DNA of 51,078 nt from an uncultured Thermomicrobiales bacterium (GCA_902806325.1 CADCWE010000253.1:1-51078); one strand, 5' to 3'. Shown: positions 8,457 through 18,324, numbered from the stretch's first letter. The notes: a model not told the origin generated them from the letters alone. Made by a program: numbers and translations.

Positions 8457-9602
8457 TCACGTCCACCCCCGGCGCCAGGGCGCGGACTCGGCCCGGGCCG
8501 CGGCGGTTTCGTAGACCTCGAGCACCCGCGCCGCCACCCTTGGCCAGGCGTGCCGCGCCGCCGCCGCGATCCCGGCCGCGCCCAACCGCTGGCGAAGCTC
8601 CCGGTCGGCCAAGACCCGCACCAGCGCCAACGCCAGGGCCATCGGATCCCGCGGCGGCACCAGCAACCCTTCCCGCTCGTGGGTCAGCACGCTGGCGTAG
8701 CCGGGGATGTCGGTGGCGACGACGGGTTTGCCGGCGGCCATCGCTTCCAAGAGCACGATCCCGAAACTCTCGTTGCGCGTCGACGGGACGCAGAAGACGT
8801 CGCACGACGCATAGTAGCGCGGCAGGTCGGCCTCCGGCACGAACCCGGCGAACTCCACACCCGCGACGCCGTGCCGCTCCATCAACCCGGCGTACCGCTC
8901 CGGCTTGCCGGTCCCGGCCACGATCAACCGGGCGCGTGGGAATTGCTGCCGCACCAACGGCAACGCCCGCAGCAGGTAGGAAAAGCCCTTCCGCGACTCG
9001 TCGAACCGGCCGACGAACAGGATCCGCGGCGTGCCGTCCCCGGCCCACGGCAGCGGCTCGGCCCCCGACCCGAAGCGGTCGAGCGCGATCCCGTTCGGGA
9101 TCACGTCGTACGGCCCCTCGAAGTACTGGGAGACCAGTTCCCGCGCCGGCTCTGAGACCGCGATCCGGCCGTCCAGCCGCCCGAGGACGAAGCTCATGTA
9201 CGGCTTGAACGCGGTGTACCAGGGGTTGGTCGCCCGGTAGGCGTGGAAGGTCGCCACGTTGACCGCCCGCGAGTTGAGCAACACCATGTACGGCAGCACC
9301 GGCATCAGCGGTTCGTGCAGGTGGACGACGTCGAACCGCTCGCGCCGCATCAGCGCCTTGACGTCGGCGTAGAGCGTGACGTCGAACGTCAACCGCGCCC
9401 GCGCCCCTCCGGCCGGGATCGCGACCGCCCGCCCGATCCCATAAAACCCGTCACGCGCTTCCAGCCCGCCCCGCGTCGCCCGGGGCGCGATCACCACCAC
9501 CTCGTGCCCGAGGCGAAGAAACTCGGTCCGCAGGTGGGCGATGTGCTCCGAAACGCCGCCGGGGTGGAAGAAGTTGTACGGCGAGACGAGGGCGATCTTC
9601 AC
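8457..9602 (-). CDS. GT4-family glycosyltransferase, PimA-like
   Basis: A 381-residue GT-B fold enzyme. The N-terminal domain starts MKIALVSPYNFFHPGGVSEH, with the GGV loop of lipid-acting GT4 enzymes. The C-terminal domain has ILFVGRFDESRKGFSYLLRA and the donor-binding E-x7-E region (NESFGIVLLEAMAAGKPVVA). These match phosphatidyl-myo-inositol alpha-mannosyltransferase. Being first in an operon with a CDP-alcohol phosphatidyltransferase supports GDP-mannose transfer onto an inositol phospholipid on the inner membrane face. Donor and acceptor are inferred, since related GT4 enzymes use other sugars. Confidence 0.82.
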   Translation of the reverse strand: MKIALVSPYNFFHPGGVSEHIAHLRTEFLRLGHEVVVIAPRATRGGLEARDGFYGIGRAVAIPAGGARARLTFDVTLYADVKALMRRERFDVVHLHEPLMPVLPYMVLLNSRAVNVATFHAYRATNPWYTAFKPYMSFVLGRLDGRIAVSEPARELVSQYFEGPYDVIPNGIALDRFGSGAEPLPWAGDGTPRILFVGRFDESRKGFSYLLRALPLVRQQFPRARLIVAGTGKPERYAGLMERHGVAGVEFAGFVPEADLPRYYASCDVFCVPSTRNESFGIVLLEAMAAGKPVVATDIPGYASVLTHEREGLLVPPRDPMALALALVRVLADRELRQRLGAAGIAAAARHAWPRVAARVLEVYETAAARAESAPWRRGWT

Positions 9603-9780
9603 GCGATCGGCCCACCGCGGAACGGCCGACCGAGCGCCGCGCGGTCCCGCCGCTGTTCGTCCGCGTCGCCCGGTCGCCCCCGCCGCAAGCCGCGCTCCCT
9701 CCGCCGATCATCCGGCCGACCCCGCCGCGGGCGATCATAGCAGACGCTTCGGTCCTCCCCCCTCGCGCCGCGCGGCATTC

Positions 9781-9789
9781 TGATACACT
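9781..9789 (+). promoter_or_regulatory. Possible extended -10 promoter of the ABC exporter unit
   Basis: TG-A-TACACT (TACACT at 9784-9789) matches an extended -10 element. No good -35 is seen 16-18 nt upstream. The start would be near 9796, about 100 nt before the first small ORF of the exporter region. This lies in the divergent spacer between the glycosyltransferase and exporter genes, which otherwise holds nothing recognisable. Confidence 0.35.
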
Positions 9790-9896
9790 GCGCCACCGCC
9801 TCCCGGTTCGGGTTTGGTGCTGGCGTCGTTTTGCGGCGCATTCCGAGGCGGGCCATCCGATTTCGCGCCGTTCGCGCATCGCACGAGGAGCGTCCC

Positions 9897-10001
9897 ATGG
9901 GGCAGTCGTTGAAGAGCCTTGTTGTCGAAAACCTCTTCAACGAAAGCGGGACGCATGGCAATTGTTTCGACTCGGATCCTGGCGCACGTCGAATCCGGTA
10001 A
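9897..10001 (+). CDS. Possible 34-residue peptide upstream of the ABC exporter
   Basis: The ATG at 9897 has GAGGAG exactly 6 nt upstream, the best ribosome site in the region. It encodes 34 residues, starting MGQSLKSLVVENLFNES and continuing with a Gly/Asp/Cys segment ([10 protein letters not shown]) and a basic end. The layout of leader-like helix, small polar core and adjacent exporter resembles a secreted-peptide precursor, but no modifying enzyme is nearby and I do not recognise the sequence. It overlaps the uncertain N-terminus assigned to the exporter, so only one of the two readings is probably right here. Confidence 0.4.
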   Translation: MGQSLKSLVVENLFNESGTHGNCFDSDPGARRIR

Positions 10002-11889
10002 CACGAACCGCACCGAGTACAGCCCGAGCGACGCCCCCCTGGCCGGTCGACTTCGTCGCCGGGGTCGAGCGGTCGCCGGGCGTGTTCGTCATCAACGGCG
10101 ACCGCCTCGCCCCGCGCGAGGGGCCGCCGGGATTCCCCAACACCCGTTCCGGGCGCTGAACCGCTACCGGCGACTGCTGGCCCGCTACCTGCGGCCCCAA
10201 TGGCCGCGGATGGTGTTGCTCGCGGTGCTGCTGTGCGGCGCCATCGGCGGGCAGGTCCTGGCGCCGCTGGTGGCGAGCCGCTTCATCGATCGGGCCATCG
10301 CCGGCGGAGCGTTGGGCGATCTGACCGTCCTGGCGCTGCTGACCATGGGCCTGGCCCTGGCCGGACAGGTCGTGGCGGTCGCCGAAACCTACGTCGCCGA
10401 ACAGGTCAGCTGGACGGCCACCAACGCGCTGCGCGCCGACCTGGTCGCCCACCTGCTGCGGCTGGACGCCACCTTTCACACGGCCCATACCCCGGGCGAG
10501 TTGATCGAGCGGGTGGACGGCGACGTGGCCGCCCTGGCCCGGTTCTTCTCACGGTTTGTGGTCTCCGTGCTCGGGAACGGCGTCTTGATGGTGGGCGTGC
10601 TCGGGCTGCTCCTGGTGGTGGACTGGCGGGTCGGCCTGGGGCTGAGCGTCTTCGTCGCGATGGCGTTGATCGCCATGCTCCGCATCCGCGCCATTGCCAC
10701 GCCCGCTTGGGCCGCGGAGCGCCAGGCGAGCGCCGATTTTTATGGCTTCCTGGGAGAATACCTGGCCGGCCTGGAGGACATCCGGTCCAGCGGGGCGGGC
10801 GCGTTTGTGCTGCGCCGCTGCGCCGAGGTGATGCGGTCGTGGCTGGCCGCGACCCGCAAGGCGCAGATGCGGGGCTACGCCCTGGTCGCCAGCAGCCAGG
10901 GGCTGTTCGGGCTCGGCACGGCCGCCGCCTTGGCCCTGAGCGCCATGCTGTTCGAGGACGGCACGCTGACCATCGGCACCGTCTATCTCATCTTCCGATA
11001 CACCGAGATGCTGCGCCAGCCGACCGAGCAGATCCGCAACGAGGTGCAGGATCTGCAACAGGCGGACGCCAGCCTGGGCCGCGTCGAGGCGCTCCTGGGC
11101 ACGGCGCCGCGTCTGGCCGATGGCCCCGGCACCGCGCTGCCGCCTGGACCGCTGTCGCTCGAGCTGGACGACGTCTCGTTCGGCTACGCGGCGGACGCGC
11201 CGGTCCTGCGCGGCGTTCGCCTGGGCCTGGCACCGGGCCGCGTGCTGGGCGTGGTCGGGCGCACCGGCAGCGGCAAGACCACGCTGACGCGGCTGCTCGC
11301 GCGCTTCTACGACCCGTCGGCTGGCGTGGTGCGGTTGGGAGGCGTGGACCTGCGGACGGTCCGCCTGGAGGCGGTGCGGGCGCGCATCGGCCTGGTCACC
11401 CAGGAGATCCACCTCTTCGACGCCAGCGTGCGCGACAACCTGACCCTCTTCGACGACGGCGTGCCGGACGACCGGATCAACGCCGTGCTGGATACGCTCG
11501 GCCTGGCCGGTTGGCGGCAAGCATTGCCGCGGGGGTTGGACACCCCGCTCGGGGCAGGCGGCGCCGGACTCTCCGCCGGGCAGGCCCAGGTGCTGGCCTT
11601 CGCGCGCGTCTTCCTGCGCGACCCCGACCTGGTGATTCTGGACGAGGCGTCTTCCCGCCTCGACCCGGCCACGGAGCGGCTGGTGCAGACGGCGCTGGGC
11701 CGCCTGCTCGATGGCCGGACCGCCGTCGTCGTGGCGCACCGGTTGGCCACCGTCGCCTACGCCGACGACATCCTCGTCCTGGAGGACGGACGGGTGCGCG
11801 AGCACGGGCCGCGGCTGGCCCTCGCCGCCGACCCCGCCTCGCGCTTTGCCCGGTTGCTGCGGGTCGCCACGGACGAGGTCGCCACATGA
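9955..11889 (+). CDS. ABC exporter half-transporter, subunit 1 (canonical ATP site); start uncertain
   Basis: A membrane domain of six helices (from about nt 10200) is fused to a nucleotide-binding domain with Walker [10 protein letters not shown], signature LSAGQAQ, Walker B VILDEASS with the catalytic Glu, and the H-loop [10 protein letters not shown]. With subunit 2 it forms a type IV heterodimeric exporter. The stop overlaps the next start (ATGA). The start is doubtful: from 9955 to about 10150 this frame is Arg-rich, while another frame (ending TGA at 10157-10159) looks more protein-like there. No good ATG with a ribosome site precedes the conserved region, so a frameshift, rare CTG start (10156) or sequence error is possible. 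Substrate unknown. Confidence 0.8.
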   Translation: MAIVSTRILAHVESGNTNRTEYSPSDAPLAGRLRRRGRAVAGRVRHQRRPPRPARGAAGIPQHPFRALNRYRRLLARYLRPQWPRMVLLAVLLCGAIGGQVLAPLVASRFIDRAIAGGALGDLTVLALLTMGLALAGQVVAVAETYVAEQVSWTATNALRADLVAHLLRLDATFHTAHTPGELIERVDGDVAALARFFSRFVVSVLGNGVLMVGVLGLLLVVDWRVGLGLSVFVAMALIAMLRIRAIATPAWAAERQASADFYGFLGEYLAGLEDIRSSGAGAFVLRRCAEVMRSWLAATRKAQMRGYALVASSQGLFGLGTAAALALSAMLFEDGTLTIGTVYLIFRYTEMLRQPTEQIRNEVQDLQQADASLGRVEALLGTAPRLADGPGTALPPGPLSLELDDVSFGYAADAPVLRGVRLGLAPGRVLGVVGRTGSGKTTLTRLLARFYDPSAGVVRLGGVDLRTVRLEAVRARIGLVTQEIHLFDASVRDNLTLFDDGVPDDRINAVLDTLGLAGWRQALPRGLDTPLGAGGAGLSAGQAQVLAFARVFLRDPDLVILDEASSRLDPATERLVQTALGRLLDGRTAVVVAHRLATVAYADDILVLEDGRVREHGPRLALAADPASRFARLLRVATDEVAT

Positions 11890-13682
11890 ACGCCGACGCG
11901 AACCCGAAGCCGCTCCCGACCTGGCGCTATCTGATGGGGATGGCCCGCTCCGCGCGCTGGCTCTACCCGCTCCACGGGGTGTTGTGGGGGGTGATAAACC
12001 TGTCGGCGCTGCTGCCGGGACCGATCGCCCGCGCCTTCTTCGATACGCTGACCGGGGAAGCGCACCCGCCCGCGGGCACGACGGGCTTGATCGTGCTGCT
12101 CATGGCGATCGCGGTCGGCCAGGCGGTCCTTTGGCTCATCGCCGGCTTCGTCGAGATCGTCTTCCGGTTCACGACGAGCGGAACGCTGCGCCGCAACCTG
12201 CTCCGCCACGTCCTGAACCGGCCGGGCGCCCAGGGGCTGCCCTCCTCGGTCGGCGACACCATCAGCCGCTTTCGCGACGATTCCTTGCAGGCCGAAGACG
12301 GTCTGGATTGGACCGACGAGATCGCGGGCCAGGGCCTGTTCGCCGTGGTGGCGTTCGTGGTGCTGCTGCGGATCGACGCCCGCATGACCCTGGTCGCGAT
12401 CCTGCCCCTGGTGGTTGTGACGGCGGCGGCGCGGCGGGCCAGCACCGCGCTCGGCCGCTACCGCGCAGCCAGCAGCCAGGCCACCAGCCAGGTCACCGGA
12501 TCGATCGGCGACATCCTGGCGGCGGTGCAGACGGTGCAGGCCGCCGGCGCCGAAGCGCGGACCGTGGCCCACTTCCGGCGGCTGAACGAGCGGCGCCGGG
12601 CCACCATGCTGGTCGATCGCCTGGTGACGCAAGCCCTCGACGCCATCACGGCCAACACGGTCAGCATCGGCACCGGTTTGATCATGCTGCTGGCGGCAGG
12701 TGGCCTGCGGGACGGCAGCATGACGGTCGGCGACTTTGTCCTGTTTGTCGCCTATCTGGGCATCATCGCCGACTTCACCGCCGGACTCGGCCGGTTCCTG
12801 GCCCATTACGGGCAGACCGGGGTCGCCTTCGCGCGGATGGACGTCTTGCTGGGTGGCGCTCCGCCGGCCGCGCTGGTGGCGCCCACCCCGCTGCACCTGC
12901 GCGGCCCCCTGCCGACCGTGCCGCCGGCGCCCATCGCGACCGACCGGTTGGTCCTCGTGGAAGCGCAGGGGCTGACCTATCGCCACCCGCGGTCGGGACG
13001 GGGGGTCGCCGCGGTCGACCTGCGCCTGCCGCGCGGGACCCTGACGGTGGTGACGGGGCGGGTCGGCGCGGGCAAGACCACGCTCCTGCGGGTGCTGCTG
13101 GGCCTGCTTCCCCGCGAGGCGGGCGAGATCCGGTGGAACGGTCAGGTCGTGGCGGACGCGGCCGCGTTCCTGGTGCCGCCCCGCGCGGCGTACACGGCGC
13201 AAGTGCCGCGGCTGTTCAGCGAGACGCTCAAGCAGAACATCCTCCTGGGGCACCCCGACGACCCCGCGGCCCTGGCCGGCGCCGTGCGAGTCGCCGTGCT
13301 AGAGCGCGACGTGGAGACGCTGGCGGCTGGGTTGGAGACGCCGGTCGGCACCCGCGGGGTCATGCTCTCGGGCGGCCAGGTGCAGCGCGCGGCGGCGGCG
13401 CGGATGCTGGTCCGGGGCGCCGAGTTGCTGGTGATCGACGACCTGTCCAGCGCGCTCGATGTCGAGACGGAGCGATTGTTGTGGGAGCGGCTGTTCGCCG
13501 GTGGCGACGTGACCTGCCTGGCCGTCTCGCACCGCCGCGCCGCGCTGCGCCGCGCCGACCACATCGTCGTGCTGAACGAGGGTCGCGTCGAAGCCCAGGG
13601 CACCCTGGACTACCTGCTGGCGAACTGCGCGGAGATGCGGTCGTTGTGGCACGACGCCGATGTCGCTGTTGGCTCGGTGTAG
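11886..13682 (+). CDS. ABC exporter half-transporter, subunit 2 (degenerate ATP site)
   Basis: A 598-residue six-helix membrane domain plus nucleotide-binding domain: Walker [10 protein letters not shown], signature LSGGQVQR, H-loop [10 protein letters not shown]. Walker B reads LLVIDDLSS, so the catalytic glutamate is an aspartate. Subunit 1 has the normal Glu, so the pair is asymmetric like TM287/288, BmrCD or TmrAB, where one of the two ATP sites hardly hydrolyses. The start ATG overlaps the previous stop by 4 nt, indicating translational coupling. Likely an exporter of a lipid, drug or peptide; context gives only a weak hint at a peptide. Confidence 0.88.
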   Translation: MNADANPKPLPTWRYLMGMARSARWLYPLHGVLWGVINLSALLPGPIARAFFDTLTGEAHPPAGTTGLIVLLMAIAVGQAVLWLIAGFVEIVFRFTTSGTLRRNLLRHVLNRPGAQGLPSSVGDTISRFRDDSLQAEDGLDWTDEIAGQGLFAVVAFVVLLRIDARMTLVAILPLVVVTAAARRASTALGRYRAASSQATSQVTGSIGDILAAVQTVQAAGAEARTVAHFRRLNERRRATMLVDRLVTQALDAITANTVSIGTGLIMLLAAGGLRDGSMTVGDFVLFVAYLGIIADFTAGLGRFLAHYGQTGVAFARMDVLLGGAPPAALVAPTPLHLRGPLPTVPPAPIATDRLVLVEAQGLTYRHPRSGRGVAAVDLRLPRGTLTVVTGRVGAGKTTLLRVLLGLLPREAGEIRWNGQVVADAAAFLVPPRAAYTAQVPRLFSETLKQNILLGHPDDPAALAGAVRVAVLERDVETLAAGLETPVGTRGVMLSGGQVQRAAAARMLVRGAELLVIDDLSSALDVETERLLWERLFAGGDVTCLAVSHRRAALRRADHIVVLNEGRVEAQGTLDYLLANCAEMRSLWHDADVAVGSV

Positions 13683-13801
13683 CGGCCGACCGGAGGCGAC
13701 CTCGCCGATGGGGATTCCCGCACGATCGCGGCGAACGGTCGACGTGATCGCGGGGGTAGCACGATCTGGCCAGGCACAACGACAGGACAACCGCGCGGCT
13801 C

Positions 13802-14090
13802 ATGGCGTTCTGCCAGGACCATGACGGGTCGGTGCTGAACGCGACGGCGCCGGACGCGGACGGCGCACTCAGCGCGACGGCACGGCACCTGATCGAGGCC
13901 CAGGCGTCGCCTCTCGCCCGCCTCTGGTGTCCAGTCCGCGTACCCCTGACCATGGGATCAAGCAGTCGGGCTCGAGGTGCTGGCGGAGCACGCGGTGCGT
14001 ATCGGCAGTCTATCCACCGACGCCGGCGGGTGGATCGGACCGACGCGAGGTGTGCCTGGCCTGGGTCGGTGGCGTTGCCGGCGCAACCGC
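13802..14090 (+). pseudogene. Unidentified, probably frameshifted coding remnant between the exporter and rpsI
   Basis: The 465 nt between the exporter stop and rpsI contain one stretch with coding character split over two frames. Frame one (from ATG 13802) gives MAFCQDHDGSVLNATAPDA and onward to VRVPLT near 13950. A +1 shift then gives DQAVGLEVLAEHAVRIGSL. The two pieces read as one protein if a base is missing. I do not recognise the family. The last part runs into the rpsI terminator and is not coding. It may also be chance coding bias in GC-rich DNA. Confidence 0.3.
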
Positions 14091-14123
14091 AAACGCCCCC
14101 GCCACCCGAAGGCGACGAGGGCG
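14091..14123 (-). terminator. Terminator of the ribosomal superoperon, after rpsI
   Basis: On the minus strand a 13-bp stem (14111-14123 with 14094-14106, a few G-U pairs) closes a UUCG loop and is followed by TTT. It sits 25 nt after the rpsI stop codon and ends the 24-kb gene run. Confidence 0.85.
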
Positions 14124-14147
14124 TCCGACGGCGCGGGACCGGATCCC

Positions 14148-14558
14148 TTACCGCTTGGTGTACTGAGGCGCCTTACGGGCGCGCTTGAGGCCGACCTTCT
14201 TGCGCTCCTTGACCCGGGCGTCCCGCGTCAAGAGCTTGGCCCGCTTCAAGACCGGGCGCAGCTCCTCGTCGAAGCGGAGCAGGGCGCGGGAGATGCCGTG
14301 GCGGACGGCGCCGACCTGGCCGGAGACGCCACCGCCGACGACGCGGACGCTGACGTCGAAGCGTTCGGCGTTGCCGGTCAAACGCAGCGGCAGCATCAGG
14401 GTGGTTTGGTGCAGGTCACGACCACCGAAGTATTCCCGCGAGGTCTTGCCGTTGACCGTCACCACGCCGGTGCCGGGGTAGAGCCGGACCCGCGCGACCG
14501 CGCACTTGCGCCGCCCCGTGCCGTGGTGGTAGCGGACATCCGCCGCTCGTTCTGCCAT
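14148..14558 (-). CDS. rpsI: 30S ribosomal protein S9
   Basis: At 136 residues it matches the family length. [17 protein letters not shown] opens the conserved fold, [19 protein letters not shown] marks the middle, and the tail [17 protein letters not shown] ends in the invariant Lys-Arg that touches P-site tRNA. It follows rplM by 24 nt, the universal L13-S9 pair, and is the last gene before the terminator. Confidence 0.98.
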   Translation of the reverse strand: MAERAADVRYHHGTGRRKCAVARVRLYPGTGVVTVNGKTSREYFGGRDLHQTTLMLPLRLTGNAERFDVSVRVVGGGVSGQVGAVRHGISRALLRFDEELRPVLKRAKLLTRDARVKERKKVGLKRARKAPQYTKR

Positions 14559-14582
14559 CGAAGCTCTCCCTCTCGTTGCTCG

Positions 14583-15068
14583 CTAGCGGGTGGCTTGGCG
14601 CAGGGCGCCGGAGCGCTCCAGCAGGTCGGTCTCGATCTCACGCGGGTTCTGCCCGGCGTGGGGGTGACGCGTCCCGGCGTAGACCTTCAGCTTCTTGAGC
14701 TGGGACTCGCCGAGCACGTTGCGCGGCAGCATGCCCTTGACGGCGGACTCGATGATCCGCTCCGGGTGCCGGGCGCGGACGTCTTTGAGCGAGGTCGCCC
14801 GGAAGCCGCCGGGGTAGCCGGAGTGGCGGTAGTAGTGTTTCTGGGTTTCCTTCTTGCCCGTCACCACCACCTTCTCGGCGTTGAGGACGATCACGAAATC
14901 GCCCATGTCCATGTGCGGGGCAAAGGTCGCCTTGTCCTTGCCGCGCAGCTTGGTGGCGATCACGGACGCCAAACGCCCGAGCGTCTTGCCTTCCGCGTCG
15001 ACCACCCACCAGGTACGGTCCGCCTTGCTGGCGTCCGCCTGTTTTGGTGACCAGGTCCGTCGTTCCAT
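14583..15068 (-). CDS. rplM: 50S ribosomal protein L13
   Basis: At 161 residues it is about 15 longer than E. coli L13, the excess being mainly at the N-terminus. Family marks are [33 protein letters not shown] and [12 protein letters not shown]13 is an early assembly protein bound to 23S rRNA. It is paired with rpsI and follows truA by 43 nt, as in many Firmicutes and Chloroflexota. Confidence 0.98.
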   Translation of the reverse strand: MERRTWSPKQADASKADRTWWVVDAEGKTLGRLASVIATKLRGKDKATFAPHMDMGDFVIVLNAEKVVVTGKKETQKHYYRHSGYPGGFRATSLKDVRARHPERIIESAVKGMLPRNVLGESQLKKLKVYAGTRHPHAGQNPREIETDLLERSGALRQATR

Positions 15069-15111
15069 CGCTCCGTTGCTCCTCGTGCCGTGTCGCCGCC
15101 CCGGTCGCGTC

Positions 15112-15927
15112 TCACTCCGGGTCCGGCACCTCGTCGTCGTAGCCCACCCGCCAGAAGGTCAACCCGTGCGCCGGGGCGGTTCCCGCCCCGCCGCGCCGGT
15201 CGCCCCCGGCCAAGACCTCGTCCACCCAATCCACCGGACGCGCCCCGCGCCCGACCTCGACCACCAGCGCGGCGATGGTCCGCACCATCCGCGGCAGGAA
15301 CCCGTCGGCCGCGACCCGGATCTCGACCAGCGTGCCCTCGGTTCCGCCCCACCAGGGGGGAACCGCCCGGCAACCGCAAAGGACGATCCGGCGCGTGGTG
15401 CCGCGCGGCCGGTCCCGCCGTGTCGACCACGGGACCCCTTCGCCGCCGCCCGCGAGCGCCGCCACGTCGCGCTCCCCGACCAACCGTTCGGCCGCCCGCG
15501 CCATCTCGGCGACGTCCAACAACCCCGACCGCTGCCAAACCTGGCCCCGCGCCGCCGGTTGGCGGATCCCGCTCCAAACCCGGTACCGGTACTCCCGCCA
15601 CCGGGCGTCGTAGCGGGCGTGGAACCCGGCCGGCTTCCGTTCGATCCGCACCGCCGCCAGGTCGTCGGCCAGAGCGGCATTGAGCGCCTTGCGGAGCGTC
15701 TCGGGCGAGAGGTCGGGCCGCGCATCCCCGCAGCCGACCACCTGCCCGATCGCGTGGACCCCGCGGTCCGTCCTCCCCGCAAAGGTCGTCGGCACCGCCC
15801 TCCCCGCCAGCCGTTCCAGCGCCGCCTCCAGCTCCTCCTGAACCGTCCGCGACCCCGGTTGCTTCTGGGACCCGCCGAAGCCGATGCCGTCGTAGGCAAC
15901 CGTCAGGGCGAGGGAGCCATCAGCCAT
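15112..15927 (-). CDS. truA: tRNA pseudouridine(38-40) synthase TruA
   Basis: This 271-residue enzyme isomerises uridines 38-40 in the anticodon stem-loop. The catalytic Asp54 lies in the motif [10 protein letters not shown]; other marks are the start [34 protein letters not shown] and [19 protein letters not shown]. The ATG at 15925-15927 is chosen over a TTG two codons earlier. The gene sits between rplQ and rplM. A short heptad-repeat spacer immediately precedes it and overlaps the start region. Confidence 0.95.
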   Translation of the reverse strand: MADGSLALTVAYDGIGFGGSQKQPGSRTVQEELEAALERLAGRAVPTTFAGRTDRGVHAIGQVVGCGDARPDLSPETLRKALNAALADDLAAVRIERKPAGFHARYDARWREYRYRVWSGIRQPAARGQVWQRSGLLDVAEMARAAERLVGERDVAALAGGGEGVPWSTRRDRPRGTTRRIVLCGCRAVPPWWGGTEGTLVEIRVAADGFLPRMVRTIAALVVEVGRGARPVDWVDEVLAGGDRRGGAGTAPAHGLTFWRVGYDDEVPDPE

Positions 15928-15976
15928 CAGCAATCGACCTTCAGCAGCGCGCCGAACGGTGACGGCTCACGGCCGA
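15921..15976. repeat. Short heptad repeat spacer rplQ-truA
   Basis: The spacer can be cut into 7-nt words CAGCCAT, CAGCAAT, CGACCTT, CAGCAGC, then CGGCTCA, CGGCCGA, CAGCTAG. It is a short version of the fold-back tracts seen elsewhere and includes the truA start codon. Confidence 0.5.
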
Positions 15977-15979
15977 CAG

Positions 15980-16333
15980 CTAGACGACAAACTCGATCAG
16001 CGCCATCGGCGCGGCGTCGCCGCGGCGCGGGCCGAGCTTGGAGATCCGCGTGTAGCCACCCGGCGTGGACACGTAGCGCGGCGCGATCTCGTTGAACAGC
16101 TTCGCCACCGCCAGCGGGTGATCGATCCGCGACAGCACGAGCCGCCGGTGGAAATCGCTGTCTTCGCGGGCGATGGTGACCAATTTTTCGACGACCCCGC
16201 GCATCTCCTTCGCCTTGGCCTCGGTCGTCGTGATCCGCTCGTGGAGGATCATCGAGATCGCGAGCTGGCGCAGGAGGGCTTTGCGTTGGGCCGGGTTGCG
16301 GCCGAACTTGCGGCCGGTCTTCTGGTGCCTCAT
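15980..16333 (-). CDS. rplQ: 50S ribosomal protein L17
   Basis: A 117-residue protein with the family start MRHQKTGRKFGRNPAQRKAL, then LAISMILHERITTTEAKAKE and a C-terminal GGYTRISKLGPRRGDAAPM. The ATG overlaps the rpoA stop by 4 nt (ATGA), so translation is coupled. L17 lines the exit-tunnel side of the large subunit. Confidence 0.98.
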   Translation of the reverse strand: MRHQKTGRKFGRNPAQRKALLRQLAISMILHERITTTEAKAKEMRGVVEKLVTIAREDSDFHRRLVLSRIDHPLAVAKLFNEIAPRYVSTPGGYTRISKLGPRRGDAAPMALIEFVV

Positions 16334-17442
16334 CCGAGGGGTTCCTCCACGGCGTCGCCCTCGACGCCGCTGTTGACGCCGCCGATGCCCCGCAGCGACG
16401 CGATGGCCGCCGCCACGTCCTGGGTCTCCGCGTCGACCTCGTCGCCGCCGGGTTCGAGGGCGTCGAGGTAGCTGCCTTCGGACGGCACGTACGCGGCCAG
16501 TTCGCCTTCCGGCAGGTACCCGAACTCCGCCAGTTTCTCCCGCAGCTCGGTCAGGGAGCGGGGGCCAAAGTTGCGGATCGAGAGCAATTGGTCCGGGTCC
16601 ATCGTCAGCACCTGGCCGACCTTGTCGATCTGGCGGCTGCGGAGGGCATTGAGCACCCGTGGCGACAGCCCGAGTTCGGCCAGCGGCTTGTTCTGGACCT
16701 CGTCGGAGATGAACGGGCTGGCGCCGGCGGCCACGTCCCGGTCCTTGCGGTTGAAATCGGCGAAGATCCGGGCGTGATCGACTAGGATCTCGGCCGACTG
16801 GGAGAGCGCGTCGTCCGGCTCGATCGTGCCGTCGGTCAGGATCTCCAGGATCAGGCGGTCGTAGTCGACCATCTGGCCGACGCGGGTGTGCTCGACGACG
16901 AAGTTCACCTTTTGGATCGGGGTGAACACGGCATCGATCGGGATCTCGCCGAGGGAGTAGGACTCCTGGGCCTCGGCCGGGCGGTAGCCGCGGTCGCGGG
17001 TGATCCACACGTCCATGTCCAGGACCGCCTCGGGGGCGTCCAGGGTGGCGATAATCTGGTCCGGGTTGATGATGTCGACCTCGGTCGGCCAGGCGACGTC
17101 ACCGGCGGTGACGACGCGCTCGCCGCCGCCGTCGCCGCGGGCGTAGAGGTGCGCCCGCACATCACCGTTCATTTCCATCATCCGCTTCAGGCGGACGCGC
17201 TTCAGGTTGAGGACGATCTCGGTCACGTCCTCGCGCACGCTCGGGATGGTGGAGAACTCGTGCCAAACGTTGTCGATCCGCACCCGCGAGACGGCCACGC
17301 CCTCCAGGGAGCGGAGCAGGATCCGGCGCAACGCGTTGCCGATGGTCGTGCCATAGCCCGGCTCCAGCGGCTCGACCTTGTACCGGCCGTAGTTGAGTCC
17401 GGACTCGACGGTTTCGATGTGGAACTGCGGCTTTTCGAACAA
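16330..17442 (-). CDS. rpoA: DNA-directed RNA polymerase subunit alpha
   Basis: A 370-residue protein. The N-terminal dimerisation domain (about 1-235) has GYGTTIGNALRRILLRSLEG. The C-terminal domain (about 252-312) has the helix-hairpin-helix GLSPRVLNALRSRQIDKVG and NFGPRSLTELREKL that binds UP elements and activators. A further acidic, Gly/Ala-rich tail (about 313-370) makes it some 40-55 residues longer than usual. The start is TTG: an in-frame TGA sits three codons upstream and AGGAGG is 9 nt before the TTG. The TTG could limit alpha synthesis relative to ribosomal proteins (inference). Confidence 0.97.
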   Translation of the reverse strand: MFEKPQFHIETVESGLNYGRYKVEPLEPGYGTTIGNALRRILLRSLEGVAVSRVRIDNVWHEFSTIPSVREDVTEIVLNLKRVRLKRMMEMNGDVRAHLYARGDGGGERVVTAGDVAWPTEVDIINPDQIIATLDAPEAVLDMDVWITRDRGYRPAEAQESYSLGEIPIDAVFTPIQKVNFVVEHTRVGQMVDYDRLILEILTDGTIEPDDALSQSAEILVDHARIFADFNRKDRDVAAGASPFISDEVQNKPLAELGLSPRVLNALRSRQIDKVGQVLTMDPDQLLSIRNFGPRSLTELREKLAEFGYLPEGELAAYVPSEGSYLDALEPGGDEVDAETQDVAAAIASLRGIGGVNSGVEGDAVEEPLG

Positions 17443-17551
17443 GCGGACTCACCTCCTCGGATGGCGCCCTGCGGCGCCGTGGCCCGGCCGGCGCCCGGGG
17501 GCGGTTGACGGCCGGGCGGGGCACCGAACGCTGGGTGCCCCGGTGCCTCGC

Positions 17552-18196
17552 CTACCGGCTGTAGTACTCGATGATCAAGGCCTCGTTGAACGTCGGGACC
17601 TGGATCTGGTCGCGGGTCGGCAACGACGCCACCCGACCGGCCAATTGCAAATTGTCCATCGCGATCCAATCCGGCGCCTGGCGGGTGTTGAGGACCTCGT
17701 TGTAGTCCTTGAAGTACTCCAGGCGGCGGCTTTCGGTGCGGACCGAGACGGCGTCCCCGGCCTTGACGATGAAGCTGGGGATGTTGGTCTTGCGGCCGTT
17801 GACGGTGAAGTGGCCATGGCGAACCAACTGCCGCGCCTGCTTGCGCGAGTCGGCGAAGCCCATCCGGTAGACCACGTTGTCGAGCCGGGTCTCCAGCACC
17901 TGGAGCAGGTTGTCGGCGGTGTTGCCGCCGCGCCGGTCCGCTTCCCGGTAGTGCTTGCGGAACTGCGTTTCCAGCACGCCGTAGAAGCGGCGCACCTTCT
18001 GCTTTTCCCGCAACTGCAACCCAAACTCCGACGGCCGTCGGGTCCGGCGCTGACCGTGCTGGCCGGGCGGGAAATTGCGCGCCGGGGCACGCTGCACGAT
18101 CGGGCACTTCGGCCCGTCGCAGCGCGCGCCCTTCAAGTAGAGTTTCATCCCTTCCCGCCGGCAGAGCCGGCAGACCGGGCCCGTGTACCTCGCCAT
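17552..18196 (-). CDS. rpsD: 30S ribosomal protein S4 (zinc-binding form)
   Basis: A 214-residue primary 16S-binding protein. The N-terminus has four cysteines, CRLC (9,12) and C26/C31 in CDGPKC, typical of the zinc form. The S4 RNA-binding domain follows ([34 protein letters not shown]). It lies between rpsK and rpoA. A 100-nt gap to rpsK holds a heptad fold-back tract. Confidence 0.98.
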   Translation of the reverse strand: MARYTGPVCRLCRREGMKLYLKGARCDGPKCPIVQRAPARNFPPGQHGQRRTRRPSEFGLQLREKQKVRRFYGVLETQFRKHYREADRRGGNTADNLLQVLETRLDNVVYRMGFADSRKQARQLVRHGHFTVNGRKTNIPSFIVKAGDAVSVRTESRRLEYFKDYNEVLNTRQAPDWIAMDNLQLAGRVASLPTRDQIQVPTFNEALIIEYYSR

Positions 18197-18223
18197 TCCG
18201 AACGTCGCCTCCGTCGAAGCTGT

Positions 18224-18319
18224 CAGCTATCCGCTTTCAGCGATCAGCAATGCGCACGACGCGATTGCCTGGTGCCAGTCGTCCACTACAAGCCGATCGC
18301 CGATAGCCGACGGCTGACG
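18224..18319. repeat. Heptad fold-back spacer rpsK-rpsD
   Basis: The left arm reads as consecutive 7-nt words CAGCTAT, CCGCTTT, CAGCGAT, CAGCAAT (18224-18251). The right arm reads CCGATCG, CCGATAG, CCGACGG, CTGACGG (18292-18319). The arms are roughly complementary around a 40-nt centre. Confidence 0.65.
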
Positions 18320-18324
18320 GTTGG

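Noticed and set aside
9735-10013. Minus-strand 92-codon ORF over the exporter leader
   Set aside because: No recognisable motif, no ribosome site, and it runs against the exporter unit and its possible promoter.
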